This document shows positions 48,358-56,288 of a DNA stretch of 64,000 nt, piece by piece (within the stretch, counting starts at the first letter, position 1; each line of letters begins with the position of its first letter). Source of the stretch: Anammoximicrobium sp964645045 (lineage in GTDB: Bacteria > Planctomycetota > Planctomycetia > Pirellulales > Pirellulaceae); NCBI GenBank assembly GCA_964645045.1, contig CAZXYZ010000043.1, forward strand, positions 16,737 to 80,736, written 5' to 3'. The translations under genes were made by a program, and so were the position numbers. The notes beneath the pieces are model-generated. The model was not told where the DNA came from. It was given only the letters and a program-made list of their open reading frames with translations, and searched no databases.

Positions 48358-49632
48358 ATGGTCGAACACGTGAACAGTCAAACCGAGACGGACCGCAAGC
48401 TGGTTGGGTTGCTGGCCGAGTTCCCGACGCCAGAGGGCTTGGTGGCGGCGGCCGAGCAGGTGCGCGACGAAGGCTATCGGCGGATCGACGCCTTTGCGCC
48501 GTTCCCGGTGCATGGCTTGGACGAAGCGTTAGCCATCCGCCCAACGATCTTGCCGTGGGTGGTCCTGGGCGCCGGCCTGACGGGCGTGGTGGCAGCCTTG
48601 GCCGGCCAGTGGTGGACGAATACGATCGACTACCCGTTCTTGATTAGCGGCAAGCCGTTGTTCAGTTTGCCGGCCAACATCCCGGTGACGTTCGAGGTGA
48701 TCATTCTGTTCAGTGCGTTCACGGCCTTTTTTGGCATGTTGGCGCTGAACGGTTTGCCGCGTTTCGTGCAGCCGGTTTTCCAGAGCGAGCGTTTCCGCCG
48801 TGCGACGACGGACCGGTTCTTCCTGTTGATCGAGGCCGCGGATTCCCGATTTGCCGCCGAGAAAACGCGGCTGCTGCTGACCGCGGCAGGGGCGTCGCAC
48901 GTCGAGGAGTTGCACGATGACGTTTCGGCGGCGCGCTTGCCCAAGTGGATCAGCCCGGTCTTGGTCACGCTGGCCATCGTCGCCCTGATCCCGCCACTGT
49001 GGATCGCGCGGGCTCGAGTCGTCCAGTCGGACAAGCCGCGCTGGCACACGTTTATCGACATGGACTACCAGCCGAAAGCCAAGCCGCAGACGGTTTCGAC
49101 GCTGTTTGCGGATGGCCGGGCGGACCGGTTGCCGGTCGCCGGGACTGTAGCCCGCGGCCAGTTGCGGGACGACGAGCGGCTGTACCGCGGCATCGATCCG
49201 GACGCGGAACCGCCTCAGCCGGAACCCGGCGCGGCGGCCGGCGAGCCGGCGGTCGCCTGGGTCCAGGATTTCCCGCTGCCGGTGACGGCGGAGATGATGA
49301 AGCGCGGCCGGCAACGATACAACGTGTACTGTGCTCCCTGTCATGGATTGGCCGGCGAAGGGGACGGGCTGGTCGCCCGGCGGGCGGCCGAGTTACAGCA
49401 GGGGACTTGGGTGCCGCCGACGTCGTTGCATTCCGAGGCCGTTCGGCCTCAGCCGGTGGGCCAATTGTTCAACACCATCTCCAACGGCGTGCGGAAGATG
49501 CCGGCGTATGGAAGCCAGATTTCCGTGCCGGACCGCTGGGCCATTGTGCTTTACGTCCGAGCCCTGCAGCGGACGCAGAACGCCAAGCCGGCGGATGTGC
49601 CCCCGGAGACTTTGAAGGCGATGGAACCATGA
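48358..49632 (+). CDS. Alternative complex III subunits D and E fused
   Basis: A 424-residue fusion. Residues about 15-190 are ActD (DUF3341) with two helices (ILPWVVLGAGLTGVVAALAG and VIILFSAFTAFFGMLALNGL). A third helix near 200-220 anchors a C-terminal monohaem cytochrome c (ActE), with haem site CAPCH at about residues 322-326 and a downstream Met ligand candidate near VRKMPAYG. In most organisms actD and actE are separate genes. The ATG at 48358 has AAGG upstream. The stop overlaps the next start (ATGA, 49629-49632). Confidence 0.88.
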   Translation: MVEHVNSQTETDRKLVGLLAEFPTPEGLVAAAEQVRDEGYRRIDAFAPFPVHGLDEALAIRPTILPWVVLGAGLTGVVAALAGQWWTNTIDYPFLISGKPLFSLPANIPVTFEVIILFSAFTAFFGMLALNGLPRFVQPVFQSERFRRATTDRFFLLIEAADSRFAAEKTRLLLTAAGASHVEELHDDVSAARLPKWISPVLVTLAIVALIPPLWIARARVVQSDKPRWHTFIDMDYQPKAKPQTVSTLFADGRADRLPVAGTVARGQLRDDERLYRGIDPDAEPPQPEPGAAAGEPAVAWVQDFPLPVTAEMMKRGRQRYNVYCAPCHGLAGEGDGLVARRAAELQQGTWVPPTSLHSEAVRPQPVGQLFNTISNGVRKMPAYGSQISVPDRWAIVLYVRALQRTQNAKPADVPPETLKAMEP

Positions 49633-50849
49633 AAGACCGCGTTGCTTTGTCCGTCACTGAGGTTACCCAACTGAGTTCGGCTGCCATGCGCTGGGCTTGG
49701 CGGCTGGCCGCCGTAGGCGCGGGAAGTCTGTTGCTGGGCTTCCTGGTCAGTTTCGCCACACGCGATGGTTTTTCGCGGTTCCTGCATGCCTACCTGATCA
49801 ATTTCTGCTTCTGCCTCAGCCTGTCGCTGGGCGCGCTGTTTTTCGTCATTCTGCAACATTTGACGCACGCCGGCTGGAGTGTCGCCGTGCGGCGGCTGGG
49901 CGAAGTCCTGGCGGCGGCCCTGCCGTTCTGGGCGGCGTTGTTCCTGCCGATCCTGCTGTTGGTGCTGGTCCACAACGGCAGTCTGTACCCGTGGAACGAC
50001 GCCGCGCACGTCGAACACGATCCGCTGCTGCAAGCGAAACAGCCTTACTTGAACGCGCCCTTCTTTACGATTCGCGCGGTCCTGTATTTCGCCATCTGGG
50101 GCCTGCTCGCCCGGTTTTATTGGCGGCACTCGATCGCTCAGGACCGGACGGGCGACAAATCGCACACGTTATTGATGCAAAGCCGCGCCGGGATCTCAAT
50201 CATCGCCTTCGGGTTGACGCTGACGTTCGCGTCGTTCGATTGGCTGATGTCGTTGGACCCGCATTGGTTCAGCACCATTTACGGCGTTTACTTTTTCGCC
50301 GGCTGCGCGGTGGGCGTGTTCGCCGCGCTGGCCCTGATCGCCATTTCGCTGCAGAAATACGGCTATTTGCAGGATTCCATTACCGCCGACCATTACCACG
50401 ATCTTGGTAAGCTGCTGTTCGGCTTCGTGTTCTTTTGGGGGTACATTGCGTTTTCGCAGTACATGCTGATCTGGTACGCGAATATCCCGGAAGAGACCAC
50501 CTGGTACATGGCGCGGCAAACGAATGGCTGGACGGCGATCTCGCTGGTGCTGTTGTTTGGCCATTTTCTGCTGCCGTTCTGCGGCTTGATGTCGCGGCGG
50601 GCGAAACGCAACAAACGCGTGCTGGCCGGCTGGGCCGTGTGGTTGCTGGTCATGCACTGGATCGACCTGTACTGGCTGGCGGCGCCGAAAGCCGGCAGTG
50701 GGCCGCAATTCGGCGTGGTGGACGTCTTGTGCCTGGCCGGCATGCTCAGCTTGTACATGGCCGTCTTGCTGCGGATTGCCGCCGACCGAGGGCTGATCCC
50801 GCAGCGCGATCCGTGGCTGGCGGAGTCGCTGGCTTTCCGCAACGCGTAA
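49629..50849 (+). CDS. actF: Alternative complex III subunit F, quinone-binding-type membrane protein
   Basis: A 406-residue polytopic protein with about ten helices and ActF features: LTFASFDWLMSLDPHWFSTI, FWGYIAFSQYMLIWYANIPE and the LLPFCGLMSRRAKRN loop. ActF is an ActC paralogue that completes the membrane part and may carry a proton path. It is coupled to the D-E fusion by ATGA and followed 17 bases later by a small membrane protein gene. Confidence 0.92.
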   Translation: MKDRVALSVTEVTQLSSAAMRWAWRLAAVGAGSLLLGFLVSFATRDGFSRFLHAYLINFCFCLSLSLGALFFVILQHLTHAGWSVAVRRLGEVLAAALPFWAALFLPILLLVLVHNGSLYPWNDAAHVEHDPLLQAKQPYLNAPFFTIRAVLYFAIWGLLARFYWRHSIAQDRTGDKSHTLLMQSRAGISIIAFGLTLTFASFDWLMSLDPHWFSTIYGVYFFAGCAVGVFAALALIAISLQKYGYLQDSITADHYHDLGKLLFGFVFFWGYIAFSQYMLIWYANIPEETTWYMARQTNGWTAISLVLLFGHFLLPFCGLMSRRAKRNKRVLAGWAVWLLVMHWIDLYWLAAPKAGSGPQFGVVDVLCLAGMLSLYMAVLLRIAADRGLIPQRDPWLAESLAFRNA

Positions 50850-50866
50850 GACGAGAAGGGAACCGC

Positions 50867-51184
50867 ATGGAAAGGCACAATGACCTCAATTCGCTGAAGA
50901 TCGCCTGGGTGGGCTTCCTGGGCGCACTGGTGACGTTTGTCGTCATCCTTGCCATGCAGGTACTATATCACTCGGCCGTGGTCCAAGAGACGGAACAGAA
51001 GGTGGTTCAAGCACCGACGACCCAGAGCGACACGATGCTGGCGGAGCAAGCGGTCAAGCTGACGCGTTATGAATGGATCGACCGCGAGCAGCAGCGGGTG
51101 ATGATTCCCATCGACCGGGCGATGGAAGCGGTGGTCAACGAATTGTCCGCGGCGCCGAGCGAGGAGCGGAGCAATGATCGATAG
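50867..51184 (+). CDS. Small single-helix membrane protein of the respiratory operon
   Basis: A 105-residue protein with one transmembrane helix (about 11-33) and a hydrophilic, probably periplasmic, C-terminal tail containing YEWIDREQQRVMIPIDRAME. The ATG has GAGAAGGG upstream. It lies between actF and the SCO-CoxB fusion and overlaps the latter by 11 bases. The position and the conserved-looking tail suggest an assembly or linker subunit of the complex III-oxidase supercomplex. No named family recognised. Confidence 0.7.
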   Translation: MERHNDLNSLKIAWVGFLGALVTFVVILAMQVLYHSAVVQETEQKVVQAPTTQSDTMLAEQAVKLTRYEWIDREQQRVMIPIDRAMEAVVNELSAAPSEERSNDR

Positions 51185-53033
51185 TCTGACGCAGACGAAA
51201 AGACGCCTGATCGTGGCCTGCGGGTTGGCCCTGGGGCTGAGCCTGCCGGACGCCTGCCTCGCCCAACGCCAAGAGCCCGCGCCGCAAGTGCTGAACGAAG
51301 TGGGAATCGACGAACATCTGGGCGCGCAAATCCCCCTCGACCTGCGTTTTCGCGACGAGAACGGCGCCGAGGTCACCCTGGCGTCGCTGTTTCCGGGCGA
51401 CCGTCCGGCGGTCCTGTCGTTGAACTATTCGGACTGCCCCATGCTGTGTACGCTCGTGCTGAACGGCCTGATCGACGGATTGGAGCAGCTGTCGTGGACG
51501 CCCGGGCAGCAGTTCGATGTGATCAGCGTCAGTATCGACCCGCTGGAGACTCCGCAACGGGCGCGGTTGACGAAGCAGCGGTACCTGCGCGACTATGGCC
51601 GTCCGGAAACGGCCTCCGGTTGGCACTTCCTGACCGGCAACCAGGAGAGCATCAAGCGATTGGCCGACGCGGTGGGATTTCGCTACAAGTACGTCGAAAA
51701 GGACAAGCAGTACGCGCACGCGGCGGTGGTTATGATTTGCACCCCCCAGGGCCGGATGTCGCGTTATTTGTACGGCGTCCAGTTCCCGGAGCAGACGTTG
51801 CGGCTGTCGCTGGTCGAGGCCGGCGAAGGCAAGGTCGGTTCGACAATGGACAAGGTGCTGTTGTATTGCTTCCACTACGATGCCGAAGCGGGCCGCTATG
51901 GTCCGGTCGCACGCAATCTGATGAAGTTGGGAGCAGGCATGACGTGCATGATGGTGCTGCTGGCGCTGATTCCTTACTGGTTACACAAGCGGAGCCACGC
52001 GCCGCCCGCCGATCCCGCAGTTCCGCCCGACGCGGTTGAAGAATCGCCGCCGGGTCCGCTGGCCGGATTTGCCTTGCCGCTGGCCGGATTGCTGGGGGCC
52101 CCGGGCGGTTCCGTGTTCTTCCCGCAGCGGGCATCGACCGATGCGGCCATGGTCGACGAGATCTTCTACTTTATCTTTCTGATCTCCGTGATTTTTTTCG
52201 TCCTGATCCTCGGCCTGATGGTGGTGTTCGTGTTCAAGTACCGCCGCCGCGAAGGCGAGGGACCCGAGCCCAGCGCGAGCCACAGTACGAGCCTGGAGAT
52301 GGTGTGGACGATCATCCCTACGATCCTGGTGGCGGTGATGTTCATCTGGGGATTCTGGGGCTACATGGGGATGCGGCAGGCGCCGGACGACAGTTACGAA
52401 ATCCAAGTCCTGGCGAAGAAGTGGGCGTGGAACTTCGTCTACCCCAACGGCCATATCGAGCCCGACCTGCATGTGCCCGTGGATCGGCCGATACGGCTGG
52501 TGATGAGTTCGGACGACGTCATTCACAGCCTCTACATTCCCGCCTTCCGCTTGAAAATGGACGTCGTGCCCGGCCGTTTTACCAAGACCTGGTTCCAAGC
52601 TACCGCCATGGGTGAACACCAGCTGTTCTGCGCCGAATACTGCGGAACGCAACACTCGACGATGCTGGCCAAAGTGGTCGTACACCCGTCCGGCGAGTTT
52701 GAAAAGTGGCTCGAAGAGGCCGCCAACTTCCTCAAACGCATGACGCCCGTCGAAGGCGGTGCCTTGCTGGTGCAGCGCCGCGGTTGCGTCCAGTGCCACT
52801 CGGTGGATGGCAGTGCGAAGGTCGGACCAAGCTTCAAAGGCAGTTTCGGATCCCAGCAGCCGTTGGCGTCCGGCGAGAATATCACGGTGGACGAGAACTA
52901 CGTCCGCGAGTCGATCATGGAGCCGATGGCCAAGATCCGGGCCGGCTACAAGCCCGTGATGCCGACCTACAAGGGTCAACTGAAGGATGAAGAGATCGCG
53001 GCGATTATCGCGTACATCAAGAGTTTGAAATAG
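51174..53033 (+). CDS. SCO copper chaperone - cytochrome c oxidase subunit II - cytochrome c triple fusion
   Basis: A 619-residue exported fusion. Residues about 1-31 are a signal sequence. Residues 45-220 are a SCO1/SenC domain with copper ligands in CPMLC (Cys88, Cys92) and His182. A helix near 245-265 follows, then CoxB: two helices (about 325-350 and 370-390) and the CuA site CAEYCGTQHSTM (Cys486, Cys490, His494, Met497). The end is a monohaem cytochrome c with CVQCH at 538-542. CoxB-cytochrome c fusions define caa3 oxidases. SCO, which loads CuA with copper, is normally a separate protein. There is no internal stop, and the whole frame is continuous. Confidence 0.9.
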   Translation: MIDSLTQTKRRLIVACGLALGLSLPDACLAQRQEPAPQVLNEVGIDEHLGAQIPLDLRFRDENGAEVTLASLFPGDRPAVLSLNYSDCPMLCTLVLNGLIDGLEQLSWTPGQQFDVISVSIDPLETPQRARLTKQRYLRDYGRPETASGWHFLTGNQESIKRLADAVGFRYKYVEKDKQYAHAAVVMICTPQGRMSRYLYGVQFPEQTLRLSLVEAGEGKVGSTMDKVLLYCFHYDAEAGRYGPVARNLMKLGAGMTCMMVLLALIPYWLHKRSHAPPADPAVPPDAVEESPPGPLAGFALPLAGLLGAPGGSVFFPQRASTDAAMVDEIFYFIFLISVIFFVLILGLMVVFVFKYRRREGEGPEPSASHSTSLEMVWTIIPTILVAVMFIWGFWGYMGMRQAPDDSYEIQVLAKKWAWNFVYPNGHIEPDLHVPVDRPIRLVMSSDDVIHSLYIPAFRLKMDVVPGRFTKTWFQATAMGEHQLFCAEYCGTQHSTMLAKVVVHPSGEFEKWLEEAANFLKRMTPVEGGALLVQRRGCVQCHSVDGSAKVGPSFKGSFGSQQPLASGENITVDENYVRESIMEPMAKIRAGYKPVMPTYKGQLKDEEIAAIIAYIKSLK

Positions 53034-53040
53034 CACGCCT

Positions 53041-53090
53041 TCGTAGAGCGGAATTCATTCCGCTCGAACGGAATGAACTCCGTTCTACGA
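53041..53090. repeat. 50-bp near-perfect palindrome before coxA
   Basis: The whole of 53041-53090 reads almost the same on both strands. It is made of two hairpin units, GAGCGGAATTCATTCCGCTC and GAACGGAATGAACTCCGTTC. A sister copy lies after coxA at 54785-54832. Confidence 0.8.
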
Positions 53091-53104
53091 CAATGGAGAA
53101 AACC

Positions 53105-54778
53105 ATGAGCGGATATGCGACGCCTCGCGATCTGACCGTCGGCCACGCGGGCGCGGTCGGTCACGGCGACAACTACTTGACGCACGATCGGGGCCTCTGG
53201 TCGTGGGTCTTTACGTTGGATCACAAGCGGATCGGCGTGATGTACCTGGTGGGGATCATGAGTTCGTTCCTGCTGGGCGGCGTCTTTGCGCTGCTGATCC
53301 GCGCGGAACTGTTCACGCCGGGCAAGATGTTCCTGACCGAGGACCGCTACAACGAAATGTTCACGCTGCACGGCGCGATCATGACGTTCCTGTTCATCAT
53401 CCCCAGCATCCCGGCGGCCCTGGGAAATTTCCTGCTGCCGTTGATGCTGGGCGCCAAGGACGTGGCGTTTCCGCGTCTGAACCTGGCCAGTTTCTTTCTG
53501 TGGGTGGGCGGAGCCATCTTCTTCCTGCTGGCGCTGGCCATCGGCGGCCTGGACACGGGCTGGACCTTTTACACGCCCTACAGCACGACGACCAGCGGCA
53601 CCGTCGTGGCGGCGACGGTCGGGGCCTTTATCCTGGGCTTTAGTTCCATTTTCACCGGGATGAATTTCGTCGTTACGATCAACACGATGCGGCCACCCGG
53701 GATGACTTGGTTCAAGATGCCGCTGTTCCTGTGGAGCCTGTATGCCACGGCGATCATTCAACTGCTGGCCACGCCCGTTCTAGCCATCACCCTGGTTTTG
53801 CTGACGGCGGAGAAGTTGTTCCACATCGGCATTTTCGATCCCAAACTGGGCGGCGATCCGGTGCTGTACCAGCATTTCTTTTGGTTCTACAGCCATCCTG
53901 CCGTGTACATCATGATTCTGCCGGCCATGGGGATTATCAGCGAGTTGGTGTCCGTGTTCAGCCGCAAGCACATTTTCGGCTATCGGTTCATCGCTTACAG
54001 CAGCTTGGCCATTGCGATTTTTGGCTTCCTGGTCTGGGGACACCACATGTTTGTCAGCGGCCAGTCGCGGCTGGCCGCCATCACGTTCAGCGCGCTGACG
54101 TTCAGCGTGTCGATTCCCTCGGCGATCAAGGTCTTCAATTGGCTGGCCACGATGTACAAGGGTTCGATCAACCTGGCCGCTCCGATGTGCTACGCCTTGT
54201 CTTTCATCCTGCTGTTCGGCATCGGGGGTCTGACGGGCCTGTTCCTGGGGACGTTGGCTACCGACGTTCACTTGCACGACACGTACTTTGTCGTGGCCCA
54301 TTTCCACTATGTGATGATGGGCGGCACGCTGGTGGCCTTCCTGGGCGGATTGCACTATTGGTGGCCCAAAATGTTCGGCCGGATGTACAACGAACTGTGG
54401 GCCCGAATCGCCTGCCTGATCATTTTCCTCGGTTTCAACCTGACGTTCATGCCCCAGTTCCTCCTCGGCACGCGCGGGATGCCGCGGCGATACGCTCGTT
54501 ACTTGCCGGAATTCCAGCCCTTACACCAGATGTCCACGGTCGGCGCCTTTGTCCTGGGCGCGGGGCTGTTCCTCGCCGCCGGGGTGTTGCTGTACGCGAT
54601 TTTCAAGGGACGGCGGGCTCCCGCCAATCCTTGGGGCAGTCCGTCGCTGGAGTGGACCTGCAACTCGCCGCCGCCGGCGCATAATTTCGACGCCACGCCG
54701 ACGGCCGGTGATCCCTACGATTACAGTGTGACCCGATACAGCGCGGAAGAAGAAGGTTACGTGGCAGTCACGAGGTAA
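53105..54778 (+). CDS. ctaD: Cytochrome c oxidase subunit I (A2-type haem-copper oxidase)
   Basis: A 557-residue twelve-helix catalytic subunit. Residues FYSHPAVYIMILPAMGIISE carry the YSHPxVY form of the helix VI motif, which replaces the HPEVY glutamate of A1 enzymes and marks an A2 oxidase. WGHHMFVSG provides two CuB histidines, and HFHYVMMGG carries the haem histidines. ATG 53105 is preferred over ATG 53093 because GGAGAAA precedes it. It reduces oxygen to water and pumps protons. Palindromic repeats flank it on both sides. Confidence 0.95.
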   Translation: MSGYATPRDLTVGHAGAVGHGDNYLTHDRGLWSWVFTLDHKRIGVMYLVGIMSSFLLGGVFALLIRAELFTPGKMFLTEDRYNEMFTLHGAIMTFLFIIPSIPAALGNFLLPLMLGAKDVAFPRLNLASFFLWVGGAIFFLLALAIGGLDTGWTFYTPYSTTTSGTVVAATVGAFILGFSSIFTGMNFVVTINTMRPPGMTWFKMPLFLWSLYATAIIQLLATPVLAITLVLLTAEKLFHIGIFDPKLGGDPVLYQHFFWFYSHPAVYIMILPAMGIISELVSVFSRKHIFGYRFIAYSSLAIAIFGFLVWGHHMFVSGQSRLAAITFSALTFSVSIPSAIKVFNWLATMYKGSINLAAPMCYALSFILLFGIGGLTGLFLGTLATDVHLHDTYFVVAHFHYVMMGGTLVAFLGGLHYWWPKMFGRMYNELWARIACLIIFLGFNLTFMPQFLLGTRGMPRRYARYLPEFQPLHQMSTVGAFVLGAGLFLAAGVLLYAIFKGRRAPANPWGSPSLEWTCNSPPPAHNFDATPTAGDPYDYSVTRYSAEEEGYVAVTR

Positions 54779-54784
54779 GAACTC

Positions 54785-54832
54785 GTCGAGCGGAATTCAC
54801 TCCGCTCGAGCGGAATGAATTCCGTTCTCCGA
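54785..54832. repeat. Second copy of the GAGCGGAAT palindrome, after coxA
   Basis: GTCGAGCGGAATTCACTCCG followed by CTCGAGCGGAATGAATTCCG repeats the two-hairpin palindrome found at 53041-53090 with about 80-90 percent similarity. It fills the gap between coxA and coxC. Confidence 0.8.
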
Positions 54833-54857
54833 TCAAACACAGAGTTGGACGATTTCT

Positions 54858-55874
54858 ATGCACGAGTCAGCGATCAGCGATGCGCAGCACGCCGGTGGAG
54901 AGGGGCACCCGCACGGCCACGACCCCCACTTGGCTCACCATTTCGATACGCCCCGGCAACAGTTCGATGCGGGCAAGCTCGGAATGTGGCTGTTCCTGGT
55001 CACCGAAGTTCTGTTCTTCAGCGGGTTGTTCGTCGCCTATGCGGTGTATCGCAGCAATCATCCCGAAGTGTTTGTCGACGCGCACAAGTACCTGGACAAG
55101 GTCTTGGGCGGGTTCAACACGATCGTCCTGTTGTTCAGCAGTCTGACGATGGCTTGGGGCGTGCGTTGTGCCCAATTGGGTCAACGACGCGGCTTGGTCT
55201 TGTGCCTGACGGCGACGTTGATCTGTGCCAGCCTGTTCCTGGGGATCAAAGCCGTCGAATACACGCACAAATGGGATCTGGGTTTGTTCTGGGGCAAAGC
55301 GTACTCGCCTCCCGCGGCGGAGGCCTTGCACGGCGAGCATCCGCACAGTCCCTGGCTGTGGTATCTGTGTATCCCGGCCATCTTGGCCACCGTCGGCTTC
55401 GGCGTGAAAGCGTTGGTGAGCCGTGTTCGAGGCCAGCAGGCGGCGACCGTGGTGGCGGTCTGTCTGACATTGACGGCGGCGGCGTTCTTCGTCGGCGTGG
55501 GAGCCGGCAAGCTCGTTCCCCGGATGACGGAACGGTTCTTGACCTCGGAGGAGGCCGCACCGCACGCGGCCACGCACCAGCCGATCGACAATTCCTCCAA
55601 GCCACCCGCCGAACAATTGGTGATTGCGGACCCGGCCGCGGCGTCCGGGGTCTCGCTGACGGCGATCTTTTTCAGCATTTACTATTCGATGACCGGGATT
55701 CACGCGATCCACATCCTCGCCGGAATGGCGGTGATCGCCTGGATTCTCGGCCGCGCTGTCCACGACGAATTTAGCGGGCAATACTTCGCCCCCGTCGACT
55801 ACGTGGGGCTGTATTGGCATCTGGTCGATTTGATTTGGATCTATTTGTTCCCGTTGCTCTATCTGATTCATTAA
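54858..55874 (+). CDS. ctaE: Cytochrome c oxidase subunit III
   Basis: A 338-residue membrane protein. The beginning is His-rich (HPHGHDPHLAHHFDTPRQQF). Subunit III signatures are LGMWLFLVTEVLFFSGLFVA, IKAVEYTHKW, and the C-terminal MTGIHAIHILAGM and VGLYWHLVDLIWIYLFPLLY. Between them about 130 extra residues (roughly 150-270) form two added helices and a charged loop that ordinary subunit III lacks, making it about 100 residues long for the family. It follows coxA and precedes coxD by three bases. Confidence 0.9.
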   Translation: MHESAISDAQHAGGEGHPHGHDPHLAHHFDTPRQQFDAGKLGMWLFLVTEVLFFSGLFVAYAVYRSNHPEVFVDAHKYLDKVLGGFNTIVLLFSSLTMAWGVRCAQLGQRRGLVLCLTATLICASLFLGIKAVEYTHKWDLGLFWGKAYSPPAAEALHGEHPHSPWLWYLCIPAILATVGFGVKALVSRVRGQQAATVVAVCLTLTAAAFFVGVGAGKLVPRMTERFLTSEEAAPHAATHQPIDNSSKPPAEQLVIADPAAASGVSLTAIFFSIYYSMTGIHAIHILAGMAVIAWILGRAVHDEFSGQYFAPVDYVGLYWHLVDLIWIYLFPLLYLIH

Positions 55875-55877
55875 AAC

Positions 55878-56252
55878 ATGGCGACTAGCAACCCTTCGCT
55901 CCCATCAGCGGCCCACGATCATGCCGACCACGGACTGGCGCACGTCATGCCGGTGCGGGTCTTGGTCAGCATTTTCCTGATCCTCGTCCTGCTGACCATC
56001 GTCACCGTCGCGGCGACGTTTTTTCCCACGGGCAGTCTCGAAATCTGGATCTCGCTGGGGATCGCCACGGTCAAGGCCACTCTGGTAGCCGCCTACTTTA
56101 TGCACCTCCGCTACGATAATCCGTTAAACGCCGTGATCTTTGCGTTCGGATTGCTGTTCGTCGCCCTGTTCATCGGGTTCACCATGATGGACTCCTTCCA
56201 GTACCAGCCCGATCTGATCATCAACCAGCCGGGAGCTGTGGGAGGGCCTTGA
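55878..56252 (+). CDS. Cytochrome c oxidase subunit IV
   Basis: A 124-residue protein with three helices and the short family pattern LGIATVKATLVAAYFMHLRY (about 62-81) of prokaryotic subunit IV (caa3 CtaF/CyoD-like). A His/Asp-rich N-terminus (HDHADHGLAH) precedes the first helix. It closes the oxidase block, three bases after the subunit III stop. Confidence 0.85.
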   Translation: MATSNPSLPSAAHDHADHGLAHVMPVRVLVSIFLILVLLTIVTVAATFFPTGSLEIWISLGIATVKATLVAAYFMHLRYDNPLNAVIFAFGLLFVALFIGFTMMDSFQYQPDLIINQPGAVGGP

Positions 56253-56288
56253 TCCGTGGCTCGGATGTTTTATCACGTAGGTTCCCCC

